A stretch of DNA of 5,861 nt from Methylotetracoccus sp. (GCA_025458755.1 JALORT010000261.1:1-5861); one strand, 5' to 3'. Shown: positions 1-5,288, counted from the stretch's first letter. Made by a program: numbers and translations. Notes: generated by a model from the sequence alone, not told the origin.

Positions 1-1
1 G

Positions 2-24
2 CCGTGCGGTCTCGGGCCGCACGG
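2..24 (+). other. Stem-loop ahead of the small oxidase assembly gene
   Basis: CCGTGCGG (2-9) and CCGCACGG (17-24) form a perfect 8-bp GC-rich stem with a 7-nt loop, followed by TTTGATGTTT. It lies 19 nt before the next start codon. It could be a weak, leaky intrinsic terminator or an mRNA-processing hairpin behind an upstream oxidase subunit gene (probably subunit I, outside the window). The T-tract is interrupted, so full termination is doubtful. Confidence 0.5.
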
Positions 25-43
25 TTTGATGTTTGAACAGCTC

Positions 44-154
44 ATGGAACAACGTAAGAAGAACCTTGCACTCGCCGGTGCCATTGCGCTGTTTGCGGTC
101 GCACTCTACGTGTATTCCATCGTCAGCACGATTTACTCGGCGTCGCACCCGTGA
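44..154 (+). CDS. Small single-span cytochrome oxidase assembly protein
   Basis: This 36-residue protein has a basic N-terminus (MEQRKKN), one hydrophobic segment at about residues 8-31, and a short polar tail ending SASHP. In proteobacterial aa3 oxidase operons a tiny one-helix membrane protein is commonly encoded between subunit I and CtaG, usually annotated 'cytochrome oxidase small assembly protein'; size, topology and position fit. Its stop codon overlaps the GTG start of ctaG by 4 nt (GTGA), which implies translational coupling. No strong Shine-Dalgarno is visible; GAACAG lies a few bases upstream of the ATG. By inference it acts in the inner membrane during oxidase maturation, perhaps with CtaG. 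Sequence identity in this family is low, so the call rests mainly on context. Confidence 0.7.
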   Translation: MEQRKKNLALAGAIALFAVALYVYSIVSTIYSASHP

Positions 155-696
155 ATAGCGAACAAAGAAACCGGGCGAATGCCCGTCTCATGCGGCGTAT
201 CGTGTTCATCGCAATCGCGATGTTCGGATTCGGTTTCGCGATGGTGCCGTTCTACAACGCATTCTGTGAATGGACCGGGCTGAACGGCAAGGTCAAAGGG
301 GACCCGACGGCGGTCGGAGAGTACCCGGTCGATCTGTCGCGCGAAGTCACGGTGGAGTTCCTGACTTCGTTGAACGAGGGTATGCCGCTCGCGTTCCGCG
401 TCGAAACGAGCAAGCTGAAAGTGCATCCGGGGCAGTATTACACCGTCAGGTTTTACGGTGAGAATCTGACCGACCGTAAGCTGGTGGGTCAGGCGATTCC
501 CAGCATCGCGCCGGGACTCTACGCTGAGCATTTGAAGAAGGCGGAATGCTTCTGTTTTGCCGAACAGGAGTTTGAGCCGCATCGAGAACGCGAGATGCCG
601 GTGCGGTTCGTCGTCGATCCGGCGCTGCCCGGGGAGATCAAGGAAATGACGCTGTCGTACACGTTCTTCGACATCACGGACCGGAAGCAGAACTGA
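151..696 (+). CDS. ctaG: Cytochrome c oxidase assembly protein CtaG/Cox11 (copper chaperone)
   Basis: This is a 181-aa Cox11-type chaperone that delivers copper to the CuB site of oxidase subunit I on the periplasmic side of the inner membrane. Residues 1-16 are polar and basic, and residues 17-33 form one membrane anchor. The periplasmic domain follows. It carries the hallmark CFCF motif at 133-136, whose Cys133 and Cys135 bind Cu(I), and the third conserved cysteine, Cys39, in FCEWTGLNG just after the anchor. Length is normal for bacterial members (about 180-200). The GTG at 151 is preferred because it overlaps the upstream stop in GTGA, giving coupled translation; an in-frame ATG at 190 would cut into the basic N-terminus. 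The gene sits between the small assembly protein and subunit III, the usual order. Nothing looks broken. Confidence 0.96.
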   Translation: MNSEQRNRANARLMRRIVFIAIAMFGFGFAMVPFYNAFCEWTGLNGKVKGDPTAVGEYPVDLSREVTVEFLTSLNEGMPLAFRVETSKLKVHPGQYYTVRFYGENLTDRKLVGQAIPSIAPGLYAEHLKKAECFCFAEQEFEPHREREMPVRFVVDPALPGEIKEMTLSYTFFDITDRKQN

Positions 697-739
697 ATTC
701 TCACTATCCATTCGCCACCTAAAACACCAGGGGAACCCT

Positions 740-1615
740 ATGTTTCATAAAGATTCCTACTACCTGCCGCACAAGGCCACCTGGCCCATTGTCGGTTCGA
801 TCGGGCTGACGACACTGCTGGCGGGATTTGCCAATTTCCTGAACGGCGCCGCGATCGGTTCCGGCATGATGTGGCTTGGTGCCGCGATCATGATCGCGAT
901 GCTGTTCGGTTGGTTCGGCACTGTGGTGAAGGAGAGCCTGGCAGGCTCTTACAATCATCAGGTGGATGTCTCGTTCCGCTGGGGGATGATCTGGTTCATC
1001 GGCTCCGAAGTGATGTTCTTTGCTGCGTTTTTTGGGGCGCTGTACTACGCTCGCGTCTATGCGGTGCCCTGGCTGGGCGGCGAAGGCGCGTTGCATGCCA
1101 GCAACGAGCTGATTTGGAAAGGCTTCGACGCGGTCTGGCCGACCAATGGTCCGGGTATGATCGGCGGCAAGGAGGGTGGCCATTTCGAGCCCATGGGGGC
1201 GTGGGGTATCCCGGCGCTGAACACGCTGATCCTGCTGAGCAGCGGCGGCACGGTGACCTGGGCGCACTGGGGCTTGCTGGCCAATAACCGTCCCCAACTG
1301 ATCCAAGGCCTGATCGCGACGGTCGCACTGGGATTCCTCTTCGTGTTCCTTCAGGGCGTGGAATACCATGAGGCCTACACCGAGATGGGGCTGACGCTGG
1401 GTACGGGCATCTATGGGTCGACCTTCTTCATGCTGACCGGATTCCACGGTTTGCATGTGACGATCGGGGCCATCATGCTGACGGTGGTACTGATCCGAAG
1501 CGCGCGGGGTCATTTCAGCGCCGAGCACCACTTTGCCTTCGAAGCGGCGGCGTGGTACTGGCATTTCGTCGATGTGGTGTGGCTGGGTCTTTTTATCTTC
1601 GTGTACTGGCTGTAA
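740..1615 (+). CDS. coxC: Cytochrome c oxidase subunit III
   Basis: This 291-aa polytopic inner-membrane protein is subunit III of the aa3-type oxidase; it stabilises subunit I and supports sustained proton uptake. Visible signatures are the N-terminal HKATWPIVGS, the SEVMFF motif with Glu90 (equivalent to the DCCD-reactive Glu of mitochondrial COX3), GVEYHEAY around 206-213, GFHGLHV at 234-240, and the C-terminal AWYWHFVDVVWL at 271-282. Hydrophobic stretches fit seven helices, with a polar insertion around 112-155 as in many proteobacterial forms. The ATG has a good ribosome site, AGGGGA at 729-734, 5 nt upstream. It lies 43 nt after ctaG and is probably the last gene of the operon here, because the next gene converges. 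Codon use and length look ordinary. The synonym is ctaE. Confidence 0.97.
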   Translation: MFHKDSYYLPHKATWPIVGSIGLTTLLAGFANFLNGAAIGSGMMWLGAAIMIAMLFGWFGTVVKESLAGSYNHQVDVSFRWGMIWFIGSEVMFFAAFFGALYYARVYAVPWLGGEGALHASNELIWKGFDAVWPTNGPGMIGGKEGGHFEPMGAWGIPALNTLILLSSGGTVTWAHWGLLANNRPQLIQGLIATVALGFLFVFLQGVEYHEAYTEMGLTLGTGIYGSTFFMLTGFHGLHVTIGAIMLTVVLIRSARGHFSAEHHFAFEAAAWYWHFVDVVWLGLFIFVYWL

Positions 1616-1663
1616 GGGTTCCGAGCCAGCGCGCCGGCTGTTCTACACCCTTGGGGTTATTTC

Positions 1664-1702
1664 ATTCTCTAGTCGGCTGCCGGAGTCGGGGTGGCAGAGA
1701 AT
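1664..1702. terminator. Possible hairpin between convergent genes
   Basis: ATTCTCT (1664-1670) and AGAGAAT (1696-1702) are perfect inverted repeats enclosing 25 nt; CTGCC (1677-1681) and GGCAG (1693-1697) offer an alternative inner pairing. A second, imperfect palindrome, AGCCAGCGCGCCGGCT, lies at 1624-1639, 9 nt after the subunit III stop. Either could end oxidase transcripts or those of the convergent lipoprotein gene, but neither has a proper U-tract. The region 1616-1761 shows no gene. Confidence 0.3.
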
Positions 1703-1761
1703 GCGGGAACACGATTCCCGGAACGCAGCCGTGGGATGACTCGAACTCGGACGAGACCCGA

Positions 1762-2145
1762 TTATTCGAAATGGGGAAGAGCGCTGTGGAGCATCCACTT
1801 TTCGCGCTCCGGGTCGTAGCGCCAGTCCTGTTCATCCATCGTGGTTTTTTCGATCAGATCCCCGGTGCGGTAGTAGCGGATCGCCACAGTCTGTAGCAGG
1901 GTCTGTTGGGTCTTGTTCTCGCGTTCGGCCAGGATCTCATAACCGGTCACGTGGATGTCCTTCAAGTTTGGCGAGGTGCGGCGGTGTGGCGCCCGGTCGC
2001 TTCGGAACGCTGAAGCCTGCTCGAAGGCGCTCCAGCGTATCGCCGATCGATAAGCGTTGAGGGTTTCCTCCTTTTTCATCAAGCTGAGATCATGCGCGCA
2101 CGCGGCGAACAGCGCGGCGACGCCGAGGCTAATGAGCCGCTTCAC
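1762..2145 (-). CDS. Putative small lipoprotein, function unknown
   Basis: This is a 127-aa secreted protein of unknown function. The N-terminus MKRLISLGVAALFAAC has a basic start, a hydrophobic core and a lipobox-like LFAAC, so Cys16 is the probable lipidation site. The residue after it is Ala rather than Asp, which suggests sorting to the outer membrane. The mature part is mixed charged and aromatic: AYRSAIRW near 31-38, GYEILAE near 69-75, an IRYY block near 89-92, and DWRYDPEREKW near 107-117. This alternation suggests a small beta-rich domain, which is inference. The start is GTG, preceded on this strand by CGGGG about 6 nt upstream; an ATG 2 nt earlier, in another frame, meets a stop at once. 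The gene converges on the oxidase operon and diverges from the gene at 2227. I have no confident family name. Confidence 0.75.
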   Translation of the reverse strand: MKRLISLGVAALFAACAHDLSLMKKEETLNAYRSAIRWSAFEQASAFRSDRAPHRRTSPNLKDIHVTGYEILAERENKTQQTLLQTVAIRYYRTGDLIEKTTMDEQDWRYDPEREKWMLHSALPHFE

Positions 2146-2166
2146 ATCAGACCCCGTGCAGGGGAA

Positions 2167-2196
2167 ATCACGATCGGCTCGGGCAGACGATATAAT
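2167..2196 (+). promoter_or_regulatory. Putative sigma70 promoter of the 146-aa protein gene
   Basis: A perfect -10 hexamer TATAAT lies at 2191-2196. The best -35 at 18-bp spacing is ATCACG (2167-2172), only 3 of 6 matches, so the -35 is weak. The -10 is followed at once by TGTGTTCACA (2196-2205), a small palindrome that could be an operator. The predicted start lies about 20-25 nt before the gene's ATG. The 81-bp divergent spacer must also contain the promoter of the minus-strand lipoprotein gene, which I could not place. Confidence 0.5.
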
Positions 2197-2226
2197 GTGT
2201 TCACAAAAGCAACTGTAGGTGAGTCC

Positions 2227-2667
2227 ATGAAAATTTTAGCAGCCGTGATGGCGCTGTTGGCGGTCATTTACTTCCTTCCGGCGTTCATGTCTCGCACGGA
2301 TGAGATCAACGGAGCCTCGAGGGAGGCAGCGTACAAGTCCGCGATCAAGGCCAAGAAGTATCTCAACACCGATGAACGGATTACGTTCGATACGGCGTTC
2401 GGCATTCTGGATAAATTGAAGTCGGAAGAAGGCCCCGACTCGTTCGCGCAAGCTGTGAACGGCCTGAGCCCCGAGGAAGTGATCGAGCTGGCCAAGAGGG
2501 AGGTCAACATCAAGATTGCCACGGGCGATCCGGCGTTCAAGCAATACAGTTCCTGGGAGGACATGCTCAGGAAGCTCAGCGAAAGCCCCGCGACCTCATC
2601 CGACAAGTCGGCCCGACCGGAACACGCGCCGCTGCGCCAGTCGGAACGCCCCAGCCGACCACAATAA
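2227..2667 (+). CDS. Small exported or membrane-anchored protein, DUF6694-like
   Basis: This 146-aa protein begins MKILAAVMALLAVIYFLPAF, a short basic end plus a hydrophobic stretch that could be an uncleaved anchor or a signal peptide; there is no lipobox cysteine. Residues 32-95 look helical, with AYKSAIKAKKYL and NGLSPEEVIELAKREV. The pattern 'S-x-K plus helix, then GLSPEEVI-x-x-A' recalls DUF6694 lipoproteins (usually ...GKTAEEII...), a resemblance from memory. The tail from about residue 121 is Pro/Ser/Arg-rich and probably disordered. The ATG at 2227 is chosen because it follows AGGTGAG (2217-2223) and a TATAAT box; the open frame runs back to 2092, but that stretch overlaps the divergent gene and the promoter. 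Function is unknown; periplasmic location is inferred. Confidence 0.8.
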   Translation: MKILAAVMALLAVIYFLPAFMSRTDEINGASREAAYKSAIKAKKYLNTDERITFDTAFGILDKLKSEEGPDSFAQAVNGLSPEEVIELAKREVNIKIATGDPAFKQYSSWEDMLRKLSESPATSSDKSARPEHAPLRQSERPSRPQ

Positions 2668-2784
2668 TCCCTCAAGGCAGTCCATCTTTGCGGATGATCT
2701 GCGAGGGTAGTTGATGCGGGGCAGTTGCCATTGTTCGGCTTGCCATCCCTGTATTCCAATCAGAGTAATTCGCGTTCCGATCGA

Positions 2785-2991
2785 TCAGACCGCTGACAGC
2801 ACCTCAGCGATCGCCCTTCGCGCCGTGATCGGTCCCGTTCGGCGCGAAGCGTCGGCGTCACTGGGGCTGCCGGGATCGACCGCCTTGATGCTGGGGTGAT
2901 GCCATGACCATACGCCGTGCCGCGCCGATCCGGTCATAAACGCCGTCCGCGTCGCTGATCTCCGCCTCGGGGTCGCTCGTGCCACATGCTC
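2785..2991 (-). pseudogene. zwf: Degenerate fragment of glucose-6-phosphate dehydrogenase
   Basis: Reading the minus strand, three short stretches match successive parts of Zwf, in the right order but in different frames. EHV at 2991-2983 corresponds to the family's (I)DHVQI. GVYDRIGAARRMV at about 2944-2906 corresponds to GYYDRAGALRDMV. AVDPGSPSDADASR at about 2883-2842 corresponds to AMEPPxSxDADAxR, followed by VLSAV where the family has VLRAL. Spacing from EHV to VYD is about 17 codons against about 18 in the family; the next gap is about 11 nt short. At least two frameshifts and a likely short insertion are needed, and the rest of the roughly 490-aa enzyme is not recognisable. The family patterns are recalled, not aligned. 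Chance similarity remains possible, but ordered, co-oriented matches argue for a relic. Confidence 0.42.
2816..2849. repeat. 9-bp perfect inverted repeat
   Basis: CTTCGCGCC (2816-2824) and GGCGCGAAG (2841-2849) are perfect reverse complements separated by 16 nt. No T-run follows on either side, so it is not a typical terminator. It falls inside the presumed zwf relic and may simply be a by-product of its GC-rich sequence. Confidence 0.5.
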
Positions 2992-3132
2992 AGCGGCACC
3001 CCCTCCCACCTCGTTGACCTCCAGTGTCCATCCACGGCCAGCCGGTCTGTTGTTCGCCGCGCTGAGGGCGCGTGCTGTTGCGCGTCGATCGCGCGGCACA
3101 CATTACCGCTGCCGCTCTGGCACCTGCACGCA

Positions 3133-3163
3133 AAGTTGACAACTTCACCGCCGGTGATAAAAA
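3133..3163 (+). promoter_or_regulatory. Promoter of the zinc-response operon, with palindromic -35 region
   Basis: A perfect -35 hexamer TTGACA lies at 3136-3141. At 16-bp spacing the -10 candidate is TAAAAA (3158-3163), 4 of 6; TATAAC at 3167-3172 looks better but would need a 25-bp spacer. The -35 sits inside the palindrome AAGTTG-A-CAACTT (3133-3145), directly followed by CACCG-C-CGGTG (3146-3156). These abutting palindromes fill the spacer and could bind another regulator. The predicted start near 3170 falls in the Zur-like site, consistent with repression. Confidence 0.6.
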
Positions 3164-3182
3164 TGTTATAACGTCACATAAA
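3160..3182 (+). promoter_or_regulatory. Putative Zur operator (zinc uptake regulator box)
   Basis: The core ATGTTATAACGTCACAT (3163-3179) closely matches the E. coli znuA/znuC Zur operator as I remember it (ATGTTATAATATCACAC): 16 of 23 positions over the full site, 14 of 17 in the core. The left half is perfect ATGTTATA and the right half is weaker. Zur with Zn(II) binds such sites and blocks transcription; zinc starvation relieves it. Position over the expected -10 and start site fits repression. The genes downstream (COG0523 remnant, DUF1826, dksA2) are known Zur-regulon partners, which independently supports the call. No zur gene lies in the window. Confidence 0.75.
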
Positions 3183-3209
3183 GGGATTGCCAGACCGGCA
3201 ACCTCCATC

Positions 3210-3727
3210 ATGCTTGGTTCCATGCAGCAGAGCGTTCGAAACAATTGGGAGAGCCACCCCGACCCGCTGGCCGGGGTTCGTTGCAGCATCCTCGATCCCG
3301 GGAGGCCCACCTTGGCGAATCGAGAGGATCTGAGAGTCGCCGTTGTCGTCCGGGATAGGAGCGACATGGACGTGGACGCGTCTCTAGTAGAGAGCGAAGC
3401 CATGTTGGGCCGCGCCGTCGAGAACTTTGTGGAGATGTCGAACGGCTGCATCCGCCTCACCTGGCGCGAGGAGTTGCTCGTCGAGGTCAGCGGGTTCGTT
3501 GGAGAGGGTCGTTCGGATTACCTGTCGATGGAATTGAACGGCGTTTCCGAGCCGTTCCCGGCCGCAGAGACGTTCAGATTTCGCGGCGAGCACGGTGCGA
3601 AGCTCCAGGCAGCCTGGCGCGGCTATCCGACCCGCTCCCGCATTGGCGCTCCGCCGACTTGCCGCACGAACGCCCTGCTGCAGACGTCCCCCGGTTCAAC
3701 TGCGCCTTCCGACTGATTGCGACGTGA
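3210..3727 (+). pseudogene. Decayed COG0523 zinc-responsive GTPase (ZigA/YciC type)
   Basis: Counting from the ATG at 3210, residues 36-60 (LANREDLRVAVVV...MDVDASLV), 73-92 (FVEMSNGC...REELLVEV) and 101-124 (RSDYLSMELNGVSEP, then PAAETFRFR) track the family consensus NREGLRVAVIVNDMSEVNIDAALV, LVEMSNGCICCTLREDLLVEV, and RFDYLLIESTGISEPLPVAETF. The P-loop GxxGxGKT, expected just before residue 36, is absent. The metal-binding CxCC reads CIRL. NKxD and most of the roughly 400-residue protein are missing. After about 3600 homology stops; in the +1 frame LARLSDPLPHW (about 3618-3650) matches the family's C-terminal WxxLPDPFPAW, and that frame ends at TGA 3725-3727, overlapping the ribosome site of the next gene. 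The open frame itself ends at 3716. It is the first gene after the Zur box, so an ancestral metallochaperone was lost by internal deletion. Confidence 0.8.
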
Positions 3728-3734
3728 GGATTTA

Positions 3735-4418
3735 ATGAACACTTCGCCTCTCTCGAAACAGAGCTTACCGCTTGCAGAACCTCGCGCAGTGCGCTCATGC
3801 CACTTGGCCGACCTTGCGTCGATCTACGAACCCGATATCAATCTGTGCATCATCGAACGAGAACCGGAGCTGGAGATCGAGCGCTTCGTGCACAGTCTGC
3901 TGGCGGCGGCCAAACCCTTCGAGGTGGCGCGAGCGATACGGTTCGAGCACTTCGACGGCCGTGATTTGCTGCCCGCTGCCTACCGGGAAACCGTTGTGGA
4001 AAGGGACGCGTGGCGTCGGGATGTGGTCAGACTGACCGCCCTGTTCTGCGATTTGTTCGAAGTCGAATCCGTAGGGCTACGCTTGCGCTTGCTGGACAAG
4101 CCCATGTGTCCTCGCTTTCACACGGATTTCGTGACGGCCAGGATGGTGTGTACGTACGGCGGGCACGGCACGGAGTGGTTGCCGGAACACGCGGTCGACC
4201 GTCGGCGGCTGGGCGCGGGCGCGGGAGGCATGCCGGACGAAACCTCGGGGCTGATCCGGAACACCGCTGCCCTGAACCAGCTGCCCCCTTATGCCATCGC
4301 GCTCATGAAGGGTGAACGCTGGGAGGGGAACGAAGGACGGGGTACGGTGCACCGCTCACCCCACATTACAGAGGGCGAAAACGTCCGGCGACTGCTGTTG
4401 ACGCTGGACCTGATCTGA
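3735..4418 (+). CDS. DUF1826 family protein of the zinc-starvation operon
   Basis: This is a 227-aa protein of the DUF1826 family, near the usual length. The N-terminal half (about 20-110) is mostly helical and poorly distinctive. The conserved core starts with LRLRLLDKPMCPRFHTDF (115-132) and continues with ARMVCTYGGHGTEWLPE (135-151), a loop, then YAIALMKGERW and GTVHRSPHITEGENVRRLLLTLDL (203-226). Family members commonly adjoin COG0523 GTPases and dksA2 in Zur-regulated loci, which matches this setting; no biochemical function is established to my knowledge. His129-x-Asp131, His206 and Arg218/219 could form a facial-triad metal site (see findings). Start: ATG 3735 follows GAGGA (3726-3730) by 4 nt; the frame also has a TTG at 3717 but without a ribosome site. 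It appears intact. Confidence 0.9.
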   Translation: MNTSPLSKQSLPLAEPRAVRSCHLADLASIYEPDINLCIIEREPELEIERFVHSLLAAAKPFEVARAIRFEHFDGRDLLPAAYRETVVERDAWRRDVVRLTALFCDLFEVESVGLRLRLLDKPMCPRFHTDFVTARMVCTYGGHGTEWLPEHAVDRRRLGAGAGGMPDETSGLIRNTAALNQLPPYAIALMKGERWEGNEGRGTVHRSPHITEGENVRRLLLTLDLI

Positions 4419-4560
4419 ATGAGCCACGACACGCCCGACCCGCGGCATTGGGCCGAGTGTCCCACCGAGATCTTCGGATGTGCAGAGATATGCTTCAGCG
4501 CGCGACACGGTGCGGTGCGGGGGGCGCTCTTTGCTAATTCAATCCTTGAGGATTCGCACG
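4419..4560 (+). other. Spacer with a doubtful 62-codon open frame
   Basis: The 142 nt between the DUF1826 gene and the 74-aa gene hold an ATG that directly abuts the DUF1826 stop (TGAATG) and opens a 62-codon frame ending at 4607. Its translation (MSHDTPDPRHWAECPTEIFG...) has four cysteines but no recognisable family, and its last 47 nt run inside the next gene in another frame. I regard it as probably non-coding or a remnant. No clear promoter or Zur-like site was seen in this gap. Confidence 0.25.
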
Positions 4561-4785
4561 ATGAACGTCATTCCGCAGACTTACAGTGCCTGGCGGCATT
4601 GCATTGAAGTCGAGTGTGGCATCCCGCTCACGCCCGAGTACATTGCCAGCCGATTGAACGTTCTGAGAGAACCGGCTGCCGATGAAACGCGGCGCTTCGT
4701 GCAACGCTATGGTCGGGTGCACTGGCGGCGGGTGGTCGCCTGGTTCGAAACGGCAGCCGAGCAAGCGGCGGCGAGGGAGTCGTGA
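4561..4785 (+). CDS. Small conserved-looking protein of unknown function (74 aa)
   Basis: The protein is 74 aa with no signal peptide or membrane segment, so it is probably cytoplasmic. It starts MNVIPQTYSAWRHCIEVECGIPLTPEYI, with Cys14 and Cys19 in a WRHCIEVECGIPLT motif, followed by two predicted helices, SRLNVLREPAADETRRFV and HWRRVVAWFETAAEQAAA. I have a vague memory of similar small proteins ('aWRHCI...CGIPLT...WF') in gammaproteobacteria, without a named domain. ATG 4561 is chosen because GAGGA (4548-4552) lies 8 nt upstream; the frame extends back to 4480 without a better site. Its stop overlaps the GTG start of the deaminase gene by 4 nt (GTGA), so the two are translationally coupled and may act together. 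The cysteine pair might bind metal, but this is speculation. Confidence 0.75.
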   Translation: MNVIPQTYSAWRHCIEVECGIPLTPEYIASRLNVLREPAADETRRFVQRYGRVHWRRVVAWFETAAEQAAARES

Positions 4786-5288
4786 ACCCGGCCGCGAGCA
4801 CCTCTGACGAAAACTGGATGCGTCAGGCGATCGCGCTGGCGAGAAGGGGGCAGGGGCGGACTCACCCGAACCCCGCAGTCGGGGCGGTCATCATCAGCGG
4901 CGGTATGGTTCTGGGGGAAGGGTTTCACGAACGGGCCGGCGCGCCGCACGCCGAGGCGAATGCGGTCGCCAATGCACGCGCGGCGGGACACTCTCTGATC
5001 GGCGCGACGCTTTATGTCACACTGGAGCCTTGCAGCAGCTGGGGGAGGACCCCGCCGTGCACCGAACTGATCATTCGGGAGCGGATTGCCCGTGTCGTGG
5101 TCGGGGCCACTGATCCGGATCCGCGCCACAGAGGGCGTGGCTACGCGGTGCTGCGGCATGCCGGGGTGCAGGTCATCAACGGCGTGCTGGCGGGAGCTTG
5201 TATTGCGCTGAATCCCGAATTCCACACCCGATTTCTGCATGCGATGCCACGGTCGGTTAGGTGTAGGGTGATTCACCGGCCTTCATAG
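4782..5288 (+). CDS. Stand-alone RibD-type pyrimidine deaminase domain
   Basis: This 168-aa protein corresponds to the N-terminal deaminase half of RibD, which deaminates 2,5-diamino-6-ribosylamino-pyrimidinone phosphate in riboflavin synthesis using a catalytic zinc. It shows RTHPNPAVGAVI (26-37), the HAE motif His56-Ala-Glu58, and PCSSWGRTPPC with Cys84 and Cys93; all zinc ligands and the catalytic Glu are present. GATDPDPRHRGRGYAVLRHAGVQV follows as in RibD. The C-terminal reductase domain (about 200 aa) is absent: the protein stops soon after LNPEFHTRFLHAMPR, which corresponds to the linker that in RibD leads into RPxVxxKxAxSLDG. It overlaps the upstream gene by GTGA, with AGGGAG just before the start. 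It may be a dedicated single-domain deaminase or a truncated paralogue; the substrate is not proven. Confidence 0.85.
   Translation: MNPAASTSDENWMRQAIALARRGQGRTHPNPAVGAVIISGGMVLGEGFHERAGAPHAEANAVANARAAGHSLIGATLYVTLEPCSSWGRTPPCTELIIRERIARVVVGATDPDPRHRGRGYAVLRHAGVQVINGVLAGACIALNPEFHTRFLHAMPRSVRCRVIHRPS

Larger units (their letters stand above)
2668..3131. other. About 460 bases without an intact gene
   Basis: No intact coding gene is supported here. Open frames exist on both strands, but none has a ribosome site with a credible protein. Contents that can be supported are a probable decayed zwf fragment on the minus strand (2785-2991), a 9-bp inverted repeat (2816-2849), CGCTGA/TCAGCG arms around 2791-2809, and a hairpin-forming GCGCG-TCGAT-CGCGC at 3080-3094 with outer GTGC/GCAC arms (3072-3075, 3096-3099). 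The stretch ends at the promoter of the zinc operon. It has the look of a gene graveyard rather than a long regulatory region. Confidence 0.6.

Noticed and set aside
133..711. 192-codon minus-strand open frame opposite ctaG
   Set aside because: Antisense shadow of a gene with clear Cox11 motifs.
719..1564. 281-codon minus-strand open frame opposite subunit III
   Set aside because: Antisense shadow of a clear coxC gene; low-complexity Arg/Gln/His-rich product, no ribosome site.
2092..2226. 45-codon upstream extension of the DUF6694-like protein
   Set aside because: Would begin inside the divergent lipoprotein gene and cross the TATAAT box; the ATG at 2227 has the ribosome site and the hydrophobic N-terminus.
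2711..2899. Cys-rich open frame starting MMRGSCHCSACHPC
   Set aside because: Recalls the GFA-type GSCHC start, but the rest does not follow that family and there is no convincing ribosome site.
2935..3050. RWEGVPL on the minus strand, resembling the G6PD motif NWRWxGVPFYL
   Set aside because: It lies N-terminal to the GVYDRIG match, whereas in the enzyme it comes after it; the surrounding residues also fail to match.
3072..3209. GTG start at 3072 for the COG0523 remnant
   Set aside because: The Zur-like site and -35 would lie inside the gene; the extra residues have no family similarity.
2990..3460. 156-codon minus-strand open frame
   Set aside because: Runs across the promoter, the Zur-like site and the antisense of the COG0523 remnant; product has no recognisable motif.
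3366..3716. Shorter 116-aa protein from ATG 3366 with a good AGGAG site
   Set aside because: The ribosome-like site is attractive, but family similarity begins about 25 residues earlier, so this is more likely an internal Met of the decayed gene; it stays possible if a fragment is expressed.
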